Shown: one piece after another, positions 1 through 8,041 of the stretch
How positions within the stretch are numbered: position 1 is the stretch's first letter
Layout: each line of letters begins with the position of its first letter
DNA from: an uncultured Bacteroidota bacterium
GTDB taxonomy: Bacteria > Bacteroidota > Bacteroidia > Chitinophagales > Chitinophagaceae
DNA length: 39,765 nt
Direction: 5' to 3'
NCBI GenBank assembly: GCA_903887415.1
Contig: CAISPO010000056.1
Span: 1-39,765 of the forward strand
Translations under genes and position numbers: made by a program
The notes under the pieces: model-generated
The model's database searches: none
What the model was told of the DNA's origin: nothing
Seen by the model: only the letters and a program-made list of their open reading frames with translations

Positions 1-129
1 ACTTTAAGCAGAAGGAAAAACAGGTATTTTTTACAGAAATTAACCCCTATCACTTGAAAACTAAAAAAAAATAATTTAACTTCGTAAAATCAAGAAACAA
101 TATCTAACAATAAGTCCACTTTAGTTTGA
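1..129. other. Left-edge AT-rich sequence, no gene recognised
   Basis: This AT-rich stretch holds no convincing coding sequence. It abuts the point where the neighbouring flavin oxidoreductase fragment stops matching its family, so it may be the end of whatever interrupted that gene. I could not match it to the IS256-like terminus at the other end of the window. Confidence 0.4.
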
Positions 130-345
<216 letters not shown>

Positions 346-391
346 TCAAAGTTAGAGAATTCGGGATTAAAGGCCCTTGACAAGCAGGCAT

Positions 392-421
392 AAAAAAAGG
401 GCACTGAAATTTCAGTGCCCT
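392..421 (-). terminator. Rho-independent terminator of the secreted-protein gene
   Basis: A perfect inverted repeat GGGCACTGAAA/TTTCAGTGCCC occupies 399-420. On the minus strand it is followed by a run of seven T (392-398), just past the stop of the gene ending at 445. Confidence 0.85.
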
Positions 422-444
422 CTTAAATATGATCGTTGAAAAAA

Positions 445-966
445 TTAATCCATGTAGTCGTAATCGCGCCAGTGGTAGTGGTCTGCGCCAGCATAAACTG
501 ACCTGATCTCTATTTCGTAGTATGGCTTATCATCGTCGCGGAAAGAAATATCGTACAGGTGTACAATGATCTTATCATTTGTATAGATATGCTCCATATA
601 CTGCTCGCGGGTGAACCGGCGCAGGGCTGTGCGGTAATATGTCATGCCAGCTTCGCACTGCTTCTTGATGCGCTCAAATTCTTCCTTGCTATCAGTTTCA
701 AATTTTATAGAAACATGGTTGTGATAGGCATATCCATCATCATAAGTATGGGAATAAGTGATCACATTGCTGCCGTTGCGGAATACTGTGCTCCTGTCGT
801 TGAACTCCAGGTGAGAGAGTTTGTAGCCTTTATCGTGCACATAAGATTCGAAAGCCGGAAAGTTATCTGACCTCAGCTTTACGAGCTCATCGAGGGAGAA
901 ATCCTGCGCAAAGCCCAGTGAACCAAAGCTGAATGTAATCAGAACAAGCAATAATATTTTTTTCAT
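445..966 (-). CDS. Small secreted protein of unknown function
   Basis: The 173-residue protein begins with a clear Sec signal peptide (MKKILLLVLITFSFGSLGFAQ, predicted cut after the Ala-Gln around residue 20), so it is exported to the periplasm or surface. The mature part is charged and rich in Tyr, His and Asp, with a Tyr/His/Asp-rich C-terminus (HYHWRDYDYMD). I recognise no catalytic motif and no lipobox, transmembrane segment or T9SS domain. The gene stands alone, with its own promoter-like sequence upstream (984-1015) and a strong terminator downstream (392-421). Function is unknown; a metal- or polymer-binding role for the acidic/His-rich tail would be speculation. Confidence 0.75.
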   Translation of the reverse strand: MKKILLLVLITFSFGSLGFAQDFSLDELVKLRSDNFPAFESYVHDKGYKLSHLEFNDRSTVFRNGSNVITYSHTYDDGYAYHNHVSIKFETDSKEEFERIKKQCEAGMTYYRTALRRFTREQYMEHIYTNDKIIVHLYDISFRDDDKPYYEIEIRSVYAGADHYHWRDYDYMD

Positions 967-983
967 GTTATGAATTTGAGAGA

Positions 984-1015
984 CAAATATAACGGGTGAG
1001 TAGTGAAATCTGAAA
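984..1015 (-). promoter_or_regulatory. Bacteroidota-type promoter for the secreted protein gene
   Basis: On the minus strand a perfect -7 element TATATTTG (984-991; consensus TAnnTTTG) is preceded, after 20 nt, by TTTC (1012-1015), one base from the -33 TTTG. It lies about 20 bp before the ATG at 966. Confidence 0.6.
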
Positions 1016-1244
1016 CATTTGGGAATAAATTTTTAGGTTCAGCACCTGTGTGTATTGGGTGCAGCTTGTTGTAAGCGGATGGCACTACCTGGGAGTGGAG
1101 AAAAGCATCTTGTCTAAAAAGCTCCAATATTGCAGCTTTTCTGGCATAACAGGTTCTAAAAATTAGCCATAACTTTTACGTCCCAAAAGTAAAACAACAC
1201 ATTCGACATTATTCTATTTTTTCGGAACAATTAATTATAATACT

Positions 1245-1460
1245 ATGAATAACTTAATTGAGAACAACGGTTTTGACCTCACAAAACGTGAAATAGAAAT
1301 ACTGAAATACATAGCAGATGGTAAAACATCTAAGCTGATAGGCAGGGTACTGTTCATCAGTAAACAAACCGTGGACAAGCACCGGAAGAACATGCTGAAA
1401 AAAACCGGATACCGGAATAGTATGGAACTGGTACAATATTATCTTAGAAAATTCCTCTGA
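1245..1460 (+). CDS. Solo GerE/LuxR-type helix-turn-helix DNA-binding protein
   Basis: The 71-residue protein is essentially only a GerE (LuxR/NarL/FixJ C-terminal) DNA-binding domain. LTKREIEILKYIADGKTSK starts the scaffold helices, and the recognition region reads IGRVLFISKQTVDKHRKNMLKKTG. There is no receiver or autoinducer-binding domain, which would make a normal response regulator 200 residues or more. In the first part GKTSKLIGRVLFIS the usual EIA is altered to LIG. Such solo domains bind palindromic operators as dimers. Eight bases after the stop lie two palindromes matching the NarL 7-2-7 operator layout, so a role in controlling itself or the secreted protein downstream is a plausible inference. 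It could also be a remnant of a longer regulator. Confidence 0.8.
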   Translation: MNNLIENNGFDLTKREIEILKYIADGKTSKLIGRVLFISKQTVDKHRKNMLKKTGYRNSMELVQYYLRKFL

Positions 1461-1468
1461 ATAAACAA

Positions 1469-1515
1469 TACCCACAAATGGGTATTTATTGAATAGAAAT
1501 ACCCATTTATGGGTA
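1469..1515. promoter_or_regulatory. Twin NarL-like 7-2-7 palindromes (candidate operators)
   Basis: TACCCAC-AA-ATGGGTA (1469-1484) and TACCCAT-TT-ATGGGTA (1500-1515) both have two 7-base half-sites separated by 2 bases. Three of the four half-sites match the NarL heptamer consensus TACYYMT exactly. The two sites start 31 bp apart, close to three helical turns. They sit between the solo GerE-domain gene and the T9SS cargo gene. An alternative reading is a pair of weak hairpin terminators, because the second is followed by TTTT, but the stems are AT-rich. Confidence 0.5.
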
Positions 1516-1610
1516 TTTTAAAGTATGTTATGTGCGTATAGCTTTACATGATACGATCATCTCCCCCTAAATCATGTACATGGCAAGCACACACACCACT
1601 AATACCAGGT

Positions 1611-1630
1611 AAAAAGTACAGGTACTTTTT
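1611..1630. repeat. Perfect 9-2-9 palindrome in the leader of the T9SS cargo gene
   Basis: AAAAAGTAC-AG-GTACTTTTT is a perfect inverted repeat about 105 bp upstream of the ATG at 1735. It could be a terminator for transcripts leaving the GerE-domain gene (ends in five T), an operator, or a leader hairpin. Confidence 0.5.
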
Positions 1631-1734
1631 ATGCATCATTTGCTGCAATGCATTTGCACTCCTTCCACAATTCGGAAATAACGTTGAAAAAGCATTTTCT
1701 TCTAAATTTTTATCCCCAAAACAAACACACAATC

Positions 1735-3786
1735 ATGAGAAACAAATTAATCCTTTCGATTTTTTTATGCCTGCTGGGAATGCGGGCTTTTGGTCAAACA
1801 CCTGTTACTGTGACTAGCTTTACAATATGCGGCACTACGTCATCCGTTACACTACATGGGAGTGGAACAAGCCCGACATGGAGCATAGGCGGGTGCGGAA
1901 ACGTTAATATCTTTCCTTCTGGTAATTATTGTACTGTAACAGGTGTATCATATGGTTCATGTACAATTTCTTTCTCATCTTATTATGGGGGTGCTACTCA
2001 TTACTTCTATCCGATCGCATATGTAAATCCAACCCCAGGTCCAATAGTCTTTCCAACATGGGCTACAAACGGCCCAGGCCTGCATCCGGTTCATGTATGT
2101 GCAATGCTGTCTTCTTATGAAGACTATTATTTGACTTGCAGCCCGTCAGGGGGCAGTTGGAGTGGTAACGGAGGAGGAACAGGGATGTCGGTCACGGGGG
2201 GTAAATTTTTTACAGGATATCCCACTACAGCAAATATTTTCTATACACTTAATGGTTGCTCAACGGAAGATACTGTTGTTGTTGACTATCGTCCGAAAAC
2301 CATACAACCAAGCCCCGCCACTGTATGTTTAGGGTCCTCAATTACCCTAACCGATGATGTTTACAGTAGTTCAACAATTATAGGTACGTTTAGTAACGTT
2401 GATGGGTTAGTTTCCTTGGGGACAGCTTACACAACCTCACCGAATATCGTTCATCAACCTATAACCGGTGTGACCGCTGGCACCGCAACTATTTATTTTA
2501 CACTACCGGACGGATGCGCTGATACCGGAACTGTTATGGTAGGTGGAAACCCGATTATAGGTACGCTGGAAGAATGTGTTGGGACATCCAACACTCTTAC
2601 TTGTTCACCACCTGGGGGAACCTGGCTTAGCGGCACACCAGCAGTTGCTACGATAACCAGCAGCGGAGGTAGCCTTACGGGAGTATCTGCGGGCACATCA
2701 AATATAACGTACACTCCGGGGTCAGGTTGTCCATCTTATGCGGTGGCAACAATAGATAATTGTTGTTTAGGAACGTCGCTAGTAATTAATACAGGCTATG
2801 ATCCTACTGTCGGTGCCACGGGCGCCAAAATAGCCGGTCTAGATGTAGACAATACGAGCGCCGTGCCGGACCCGAAATGGACGCTGACAACATTGTCTTC
2901 AGACGCAGCAACGCAAATTGCTGCTTACGGATCCACAGCGCTAATACCGCCCGCTGCTGCGGATGTTGTGGACGATAATCTTTCACCATATTATCCCGCA
3001 GGAAGCTGGGCTGTGAACACAACGAGCAATTGGATAACATCACAGAATGCACACGGATATTACACTAATGTAAATTCTACTGCTACATATACCATGACGT
3101 TCACCAGGACATTCACTACATGTGGTGTGGGCGATCTGACGGTTTCTGGAGAGGCAGCGGCTGACAATTATATAATTTCGGCAGATGTTGATGGAGTGCC
3201 TTTTTCTTTTGCGCCTGGATCAACGATAACAACACAAGCAGATATTTGGTACGGGAATCACGATGTCTTCACACCGTTCACTGTGTCATTACCTTCGTGG
3301 GCGGCGGGGGTACACACAATTACTGTTGTAATAGGCAATTATAATCTCTACAATGAACCTCCATACCAGGATAACTTTAATCCGACAGGTTTAAACCTGT
3401 ACGGCACAGTGTCCTCCCCAAGCGATATTATCGTATCGGAAAGTTCCGCATGTTCGTCCTACTCTTGTCCGGGATCAAGGTATTCGGCTCCAACTGCCGT
3501 TCCAACAATAGCGCCTATAACCGGTAATCTGGTTTGTTATCCTAATCCCAACGGTGGTTCCTTCACACTCCGCGGAGCGCTGACTGGCACTTCCACTTCG
3601 AAGGAAGCTAAAATAGAAGTAGTGGATATGGTGGGCAAAGTTGTTTACAATGATATTGCAGCTATAGAAAATGGAGGCATTAATAAGACGATCACTCTCG
3701 GCGATAATATTGCCAATGGTGTTTATCTTATCAGGGTAATCAATGACGGCTCCAGTAAAGTGATCAGGGTTTCAATAAACAGGTAG
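1735..3786 (+). CDS. Secreted T9SS type A cargo protein with bacterial Ig-like repeats
   Basis: I start at the ATG at 1735, not the longer in-frame 1648, because it gives a proper signal peptide (MRNKLILSIFLCLLGMRAFGQ). The product has 683 residues. The mature N-terminal half is Gly/Ser/Thr/Cys-rich, with BIG2-like units recognisable from endings such as TGVTAGTATIYFTLPDGC and LTGVSAGTSNITYTPGSGC. The middle (roughly residues 345-580) resembles a beta-sandwich but I cannot name it. The last ~85 residues, starting near LVCYPNPNGGSFTLRG and ending GVYLIRVINDGSSKVIRVSINR, are a T9SS type A sorting domain, so the protein should cross the outer membrane and be anchored or released. It follows a candidate operator region and is closed by a strong terminator. 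A structural or adhesive surface role is likely; no enzyme motif is visible. Confidence 0.85.
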   Translation: MRNKLILSIFLCLLGMRAFGQTPVTVTSFTICGTTSSVTLHGSGTSPTWSIGGCGNVNIFPSGNYCTVTGVSYGSCTISFSSYYGGATHYFYPIAYVNPTPGPIVFPTWATNGPGLHPVHVCAMLSSYEDYYLTCSPSGGSWSGNGGGTGMSVTGGKFFTGYPTTANIFYTLNGCSTEDTVVVDYRPKTIQPSPATVCLGSSITLTDDVYSSSTIIGTFSNVDGLVSLGTAYTTSPNIVHQPITGVTAGTATIYFTLPDGCADTGTVMVGGNPIIGTLEECVGTSNTLTCSPPGGTWLSGTPAVATITSSGGSLTGVSAGTSNITYTPGSGCPSYAVATIDNCCLGTSLVINTGYDPTVGATGAKIAGLDVDNTSAVPDPKWTLTTLSSDAATQIAAYGSTALIPPAAADVVDDNLSPYYPAGSWAVNTTSNWITSQNAHGYYTNVNSTATYTMTFTRTFTTCGVGDLTVSGEAAADNYIISADVDGVPFSFAPGSTITTQADIWYGNHDVFTPFTVSLPSWAAGVHTITVVIGNYNLYNEPPYQDNFNPTGLNLYGTVSSPSDIIVSESSACSSYSCPGSRYSAPTAVPTIAPITGNLVCYPNPNGGSFTLRGALTGTSTSKEAKIEVVDMVGKVVYNDIAAIENGGINKTITLGDNIANGVYLIRVINDGSSKVIRVSINR

Positions 3787-3808
3787 GCATTTCTTTTAAA
3801 ATGAGAAG

Positions 3809-3841
3809 CGGCCGCTACCGTAATGGGGCGGCCGTTTTTTT
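3809..3841 (+). terminator. Rho-independent terminator after the T9SS cargo gene
   Basis: CGGCCGC (3809-3815) pairs with GCGGCCG (3828-3834) around a 12-nt loop and is followed by seven T. Confidence 0.85.
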
Positions 3842-3983
3842 GCTATAAGCCAAACAAGAATAAGCGCTGAAAAAGTAGATAAAAACGGAAGATGCTGAAC
3901 TACCGAAACCTGTAATAAACGAAAAACAGCTATCTTCAATAAAATGAGTATTGTTAAATCTCAAAACCTCGCTAATCCGCGAT

Positions 3984-4514
3984 TCAGGCGCTTAAAATAT
4001 GCAGATCAGGCAAATTTCTACCCAACCCATCATAATCTAAGCCATAGCCCACCACAAATTTGTTCTCAATATTAAAGGCGTTAAAATCGGCTTTTACATC
4101 ATGTTTTAACGCTTCTGGCTTTGAGAGAAAGGTGGCGATCTTTACAGATGCGGGCTGGCGGTGATGAATTTCAGGCAGAAAGGAACTAAGAGTTTTTCCC
4201 GTGTCGATAATGTCTTCCACTATTATTATGTGGCGGCCATGCAGGTCTTCTTCCATGCCTATGGCTGTTACCACATTGCCGGTGGAGGATGTACCTTTGT
4301 AGGAAACGAGCTTTATGAAGGATATTTCGGCCTCTATGGTCAGCCCGCGAAATAGGTCGGCGGCGAAGATGAAGGAGCCATTGAGTATGCCTATTAATAG
4401 TGGTTTTTTTCCGGCATATTCCTCATTGATCATTGCGGCAAGCTCATTTACCCGCTTCTGTATATCTTCCTTTGAAATAAAGGGAACAAATGTTTTATCG
4501 TGGATTTGTATCAT
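3984..4514 (-). CDS. hpt: Hypoxanthine phosphoribosyltransferase
   Basis: This purine-salvage enzyme transfers phosphoribose from PRPP to hypoxanthine or guanine in the cytoplasm. Starting at ATG 4514 (MIQIHDKTF) gives 176 residues, the usual size; the frame is open 15 codons further but that extension does not look like the family. Diagnostic features are the N-terminal LIGILNGSFIFAADLFR segment, the PRPP-binding loop IIIVEDIIDTGKTL (residues ~96-109) with the acidic pair followed by TGKT, and the C-terminal VGYGLDYDGLGRNLPDL base/phosphate region. It is transcribed on the minus strand after a palindromic repeat at 4548-4573, facing away from the T9SS gene. Nothing is missing. The name is confident; base preference cannot be read from sequence. 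Confidence 0.95.
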   Translation of the reverse strand: MIQIHDKTFVPFISKEDIQKRVNELAAMINEEYAGKKPLLIGILNGSFIFAADLFRGLTIEAEISFIKLVSYKGTSSTGNVVTAIGMEEDLHGRHIIIVEDIIDTGKTLSSFLPEIHHRQPASVKIATFLSKPEALKHDVKADFNAFNIENKFVVGYGLDYDGLGRNLPDLHILSA

Positions 4515-4547
4515 GCTATAAGGCTGGGTAGTTTTACTGTTATTTCG

Positions 4548-4573
4548 TAGAGGTGCCACGCAAGGCGCCTCTA
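4548..4573. repeat. Dispersed palindrome, GTAGAGG-type copy
   Basis: GTAGAGGTGCC (4548-4558) faces GGCGCCTCTA (4564-4573) with one G-T position. The stem resembles the GTAGAGAC palindromes at 7285 and 27563. It lies between hpt and the glucosaminidase gene. Confidence 0.55.
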
Positions 4574-4595
4574 TGCACTCTTATTCTGGCAATAA

Positions 4596-6512
4596 TCAAT
4601 TCGATATCTTCAGTTTTTTACCCGCTTTTATATCGCTGGCGTCTATATCATTCCACTTCAGGAGCTGACTCACGGTTATGTTGTTCTTTTTTGCAATTGA
4701 AAAAGCAGTATCACCTTTTTTTACAGTGTAATACTTTATGTCTTTTGCAGATTGTTCCTCGGGTGCTTTTTGTGCTGGTTGCTCGCATTGCACCGCTGCT
4801 ACCAGTTTGCTATCGTCTGCATACACTACTTTATCCAGCTGAGATTTCAAGCCGGTGAGGTCGTCCTTTTTTTGTTCTTCTTCGTTGTCGTTGGGTGCGG
4901 GAGCAGGTATTTCTTTTTTTACGGTGTCTGCTGTTACCCATTGCGTTGGCGCGTTTTTATCAGAGGGGGCATTGGGCGTTATGATCACCACTGCATCAGA
5001 TTTCTCGGGCAAAGGCTGCGGTGCAGCGGGTATCGGCAGCGCAGCGGTTTTAGGTTTAGGTTGTGATTTTTTTTCCTGCCCTGGTTTAACGCTGTTCTCT
5101 AAATCTATCTGCATACCATCGGTAAGTGTATCAACAAGATCGTTACTATTGGTTTTTTTTCCAGCAACATAATCTCCTGCATCGTCCGACCCGGTAACCT
5201 TGCCATCTTTACCAGGCAATATTATTGCATCCCCCTTGTGGGCTGCGGAAGGAGTTACTTTCACATCCGGTTTTTTACCTGCCGGGAACTGCAATTGCAG
5301 GACAGTGCCCGGCACAGGGGTTTCGTCCGTGCTCATCAGGTTCAGGGCAGTAAGCCTTTTCAATTGTATGGCTTCTTCCTGGGCTATCAGCCACAAGGTT
5401 TCCCCATCAGCTACAATATGCCTGGCGTTGACGCCGGCTGCAGGTTTCTTCTCCAGGAAAATATAGCTGTTGCATGGCACCGGCCCATCCGCAAGGTCAT
5501 TTATTTCCAGCAGTTTGGGATAGCGGATGTTATACTGCATAGCATACTGCAGCAGCATTTCGTCCTTATGCGCGTAAAATGCCTTTAGTCCATGTACCTT
5601 CACAATGCCGGTAGTATCGTAAACGGTTGGTGCAGGAGGCGGCACTGATAATGTGTCTTTCTGAAAAATAACGTTACGGGCACTATCTGCGATCGCCTTG
5701 ATGGAACCGGGCTCAGCACTTACAGTGGTATCGGGCGCCTGCAATGTTTTCCGGGCATTGGTCACAGTATCTATAACAGCAACAGGCTGCGTGGTAGCGG
5801 GTACAACCACCGGGGGTATAGCGGCTTCCTCTACCTCTTCTTCTTCGTCATCTTTCTCCTTTTCCTTCTCCTTCTTGTCCAATACAAATATCGTGGTGTC
5901 CTCCATTTTGTCCACCATCGCCGGCTGTTTTAGGGTGGGGGTTTGCTGCCGCGCCACCTGCATTTCCAGGCTGGTCCTGCTGCTGTCCATCCCATTCAGG
6001 GTATAATCCTGCAAGCCAAAGTCTTCTATTATTTTTATCAGCCTCTTTGCGTATTGTGGGTCGGTAGCATAGCCGCATCTTTTGAGGCCGCCTGCCCACG
6101 AGGCATAGTCCTTCATCGGGATGCTGAACAGGGATGTGTAGCGGGGGTTCCTTTTCAGCAGATCAGAGTGATCCCTGTAGGATTCGTCAGCGCTCTTGTA
6201 TTTTTTGAAGCATTCCTGTTTGGCATCATCATCGTGCAAAAAGGTTTCGCCGTCCCATCCGTTCTTGCATTTGATGCCGAAGTGGTTGTTGGCCTGAGTC
6301 ATCAATTCGCTTGCACCGGCCTCCGTTTCCAATATGCCCTGGCCCAGCGTTACTGCTGCTGGTACGCCTGAATTTCTTTGCTCATTTATTGCAAGCTGGT
6401 AATATTGATTCACATACTTTTTTGCACGCTCGGTATAACCTTCCTGTGCACCAACTCTTGCCGTTACGAACAGCAATAGTGTTATGCAATATAATATGCG
6501 GTTTTTTACCAC
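4596..6512 (-). CDS. Secreted glucosaminidase (peptidoglycan hydrolase) with LysM domains
   Basis: A 638-residue exported hydrolase. After a signal peptide (VKNRILYCITLLLFVTARVGAQ), residues ~25-175 form a glucosaminidase/FlgJ-like domain: GVPAAVTLGQGILETEAGASEL carries the likely catalytic Glu, followed by NNHFGIKCK and the YRDHSDLL, YASWAGGLKRCGYATDPQYAKRLIKIIEDFGL segments. A long acidic, Pro/Thr-rich linker follows. LysM-type modules lie near the middle (RHIVADGETLWLIAQEEAI) and at the end (YTVKKGDTAFSIAKKNNITV ... LKISN), for binding glycan. No ATG gives a signal peptide. I choose GTG at 6512 because a TTG at 6566 lies upstream of a -7 promoter element (6550-6557). It probably trims peptidoglycan during growth or division. 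Family call is secure, start moderately so. Confidence 0.88.
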   Translation of the reverse strand: MVKNRILYCITLLLFVTARVGAQEGYTERAKKYVNQYYQLAINEQRNSGVPAAVTLGQGILETEAGASELMTQANNHFGIKCKNGWDGETFLHDDDAKQECFKKYKSADESYRDHSDLLKRNPRYTSLFSIPMKDYASWAGGLKRCGYATDPQYAKRLIKIIEDFGLQDYTLNGMDSSRTSLEMQVARQQTPTLKQPAMVDKMEDTTIFVLDKKEKEKEKDDEEEEVEEAAIPPVVVPATTQPVAVIDTVTNARKTLQAPDTTVSAEPGSIKAIADSARNVIFQKDTLSVPPPAPTVYDTTGIVKVHGLKAFYAHKDEMLLQYAMQYNIRYPKLLEINDLADGPVPCNSYIFLEKKPAAGVNARHIVADGETLWLIAQEEAIQLKRLTALNLMSTDETPVPGTVLQLQFPAGKKPDVKVTPSAAHKGDAIILPGKDGKVTGSDDAGDYVAGKKTNSNDLVDTLTDGMQIDLENSVKPGQEKKSQPKPKTAALPIPAAPQPLPEKSDAVVIITPNAPSDKNAPTQWVTADTVKKEIPAPAPNDNEEEQKKDDLTGLKSQLDKVVYADDSKLVAAVQCEQPAQKAPEEQSAKDIKYYTVKKGDTAFSIAKKNNITVSQLLKWNDIDASDIKAGKKLKISN

Positions 6513-6549
6513 GGCTTCTCTATTGAATCCCAACGTTTCCTGTTTCGGG

Positions 6550-6557
6550 CAAAAATA
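6550..6557 (-). promoter_or_regulatory. -7 promoter element for the glucosaminidase gene
   Basis: The minus strand reads TATTTTTG, matching TAnnTTTG, 38 bp before the GTG start. No clear -33 TTTG was seen at the expected distance. The position rules out the upstream TTG as a start if it is used. Confidence 0.45.
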
Positions 6558-6590
6558 CAATAACAATGCTTATATCTAAGTTAAAAGCAG

Positions 6591-7241
6591 TTACCCGCTT
6601 ATTTTCCTGGCTATCATTATCCCATCCCGCAGTGGTACAAGTAAATGCTCTATGCGGTTATCCGCTTTTATTTTCCTGTTGAAGCTGCCTATAGCCCGCG
6701 CATTTTTTGTTTGCTGGTCTTCGGGCAATATTACTTCTCCGTCATACAGCACATTATCGGCAATTATATAACCGCCCACTGGCACCTTGTCGAATACCAG
6801 GTCATAATACCGCTCATAATTGCTCTTATCGGCGTCTATGAATACGATATCAAATAGCTCGTCAAGGCCCGGAATTATATCGATGGCGCTGCCGGTATGC
6901 TGTATGATTATTTCATTCAACCCTGCTTCGGCGATATAAGCCGTAGCCATATCCTGTAGCTCTTCGTCTATCTCTATGGTATGCAGGCGGCCATCTTCCT
7001 GCAAACCTTGTGCAAGGCAGATGGCTGAATAGCCTGTGAATGTCCCTATTTCAAGTATGCACTTGGGTTGTATCATATGACTCATCATCTGCAGAAAACT
7101 ACCCTGCAAATGGCCCGACAACATTACGGCGTCCCCTCTTTTCAAATTGGTTTCCCTGTTCAGCCGCGCCAACACCGGAAGCTCAGCGCTTGTGTGCTGT
7201 TCTGTATATTCGTCGAGCTGCTTAGAAATAAGTGTTTTCAT
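6591..7241 (-). CDS. Class I SAM-dependent O-methyltransferase (COMT/CCoAOMT family)
   Basis: A 216-residue cytoplasmic methyltransferase of the catechol/caffeoyl-CoA O-methyltransferase family. It has the SAM-binding motif I EIGTFTGYSAICLAQGL (residues 64-80), the acidic end of beta2 TIEIDEE, the divalent-metal/SAM motif FIDADKSNYERYYD (134-147) and ADNVLYDGEV (161-170), whose Asp residues coordinate Mg2+. The length is normal for bacterial members (~210-220). The acceptor is unknown; bacterial homologues methylate catechols or tRNA hydroxyuridine (TrmR-like), and the sequence does not decide between them. It sits on the minus strand, 78 bp before the glucosaminidase start, and may be cotranscribed or have its own promoter. 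Confidence 0.88.
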   Translation of the reverse strand: MKTLISKQLDEYTEQHTSAELPVLARLNRETNLKRGDAVMLSGHLQGSFLQMMSHMIQPKCILEIGTFTGYSAICLAQGLQEDGRLHTIEIDEELQDMATAYIAEAGLNEIIIQHTGSAIDIIPGLDELFDIVFIDADKSNYERYYDLVFDKVPVGGYIIADNVLYDGEVILPEDQQTKNARAIGSFNRKIKADNRIEHLLVPLRDGIMIARKISG

Positions 7242-7284
7242 AATTATTGTTATTCAGTACTCATTGTCTTGCCATCGGTGCTTC

Positions 7285-7313
7285 GTAGAGACGTTGCATT
7301 GCAATGTCTCTAC
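7285..7313. repeat. Dispersed palindrome GTAGAGACGTTGCA-T-TGCAATGTCTCTAC
   Basis: The two 14-base arms pair with a single G-T position. The outer eight bases (GTAGAGAC/GTCTCTAC) are identical to those of the palindrome at 27563-27590. It lies between the O-methyltransferase and LOG genes. Confidence 0.8.
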
Positions 7314-7342
7314 ATATGCTGTTTACGATCAGCGAGCAGGCA

Positions 7343-8041
7343 CTAAAAATTAGGCTGCAGCTTATTGTGGGTATAAAACTCGCGTATGTAACTCACCACT
7401 TCATCGGCAGTATCAAATACTTTTATCATCTCCAGGTCGCCAGGGCTTATGTTGCCTTCTCCTACATACATGGCTTCGCGCATCCAGTGAAACAAACCGT
7501 TCCAATAGGTTGATCCGATACAGATCATTGGTGTTTGTGTGAATTTGCGGGTTTGTATCAGCGTTGCCACTTCGAAAAACTCATCCATAGTGCCCCAGCC
7601 GCCCGGCATCATGATAAAGCCCTGCGAATACTTGGTGAACATGACCTTGCGTACAAAAAAATAGTCGAAATTCATGAAGGTATCCCGGTCTATGAAAGGG
7701 TTGCTGGTTTGCTCAAAAGGCAGGTCTATATTAAGGCCCACAGAGCGGCCCTCTGCCATATTCGCACCCTTGTTGGCCGCTTCCATTATGCCCGGGCCGC
7801 CGCCCGTGATTATACCAAAGCCTTCTTCGGCAAGGCGGCGCGCTATATCCACTGCTAGCTCATAATATTTATGCCCTGGTTTCGTGCGCGCAGACCCGAA
7901 GATGGAAATACACGGGCCTATCTTTGCCAGCGTTTCAAAGCCCTGCACAAATTCGGCCATTATCTTAAATATCTGCCAACTGGAGTGGGCTTTGGTCTCC
8001 GTCCAGTCGCGCATTTTCAGTTCGGTCAGTTTATCTTTCAT
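7343..8041 (-). CDS. LOG family protein (TIGR00730 Rossmann fold nucleotide hydrolase)
   Basis: A 232-residue member of the LOG/lysine-decarboxylase-like fold. Key motifs are ISIFGSARTKPGHKYY (residues 45-60), ITGGGPGIMEAANKGA (78-93) and MMPGGWGTMDEFFEV (144-158), which contains the PGGxGTxxE signature. Characterised LOG proteins cleave the N-glycosidic bond of cytokinin-type or other nucleoside 5'-monophosphates, releasing ribose 5-phosphate; related PpnN degrades ordinary nucleotides. The signature is intact, so phosphoribohydrolase activity is likely, while the natural substrate is unknown. Its start codon overlaps the 3' end of the upstream symporter gene by 11 bp, so the two are probably one transcript with coupled translation. 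Confidence 0.9.
   Translation of the reverse strand: MKDKLTELKMRDWTETKAHSSWQIFKIMAEFVQGFETLAKIGPCISIFGSARTKPGHKYYELAVDIARRLAEEGFGIITGGGPGIMEAANKGANMAEGRSVGLNIDLPFEQTSNPFIDRDTFMNFDYFFVRKVMFTKYSQGFIMMPGGWGTMDEFFEVATLIQTRKFTQTPMICIGSTYWNGLFHWMREAMYVGEGNISPGDLEMIKVFDTADEVVSYIREFYTHNKLQPNF

Noticed and set aside
1-129. Right end of the same IS256-like element seen at 39628
   Set aside because: I could not find a reverse complement of the TAAACTGTGT-type terminus here.
559-870. Plus-strand open frame opposite the small secreted protein
   Set aside because: It is a shadow of the minus-strand gene, with no family resemblance.
5698-6006. Plus-strand Ser/Phe-rich frame within the glucosaminidase gene
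   Set aside because: It is the antisense of the Lys/Glu-rich linker; its low-complexity sequence reflects that composition.
4596-6566. TTG start at 6566 for the glucosaminidase
   Set aside because: It lies upstream of the TATTTTTG promoter element and would place the signal sequence internally.
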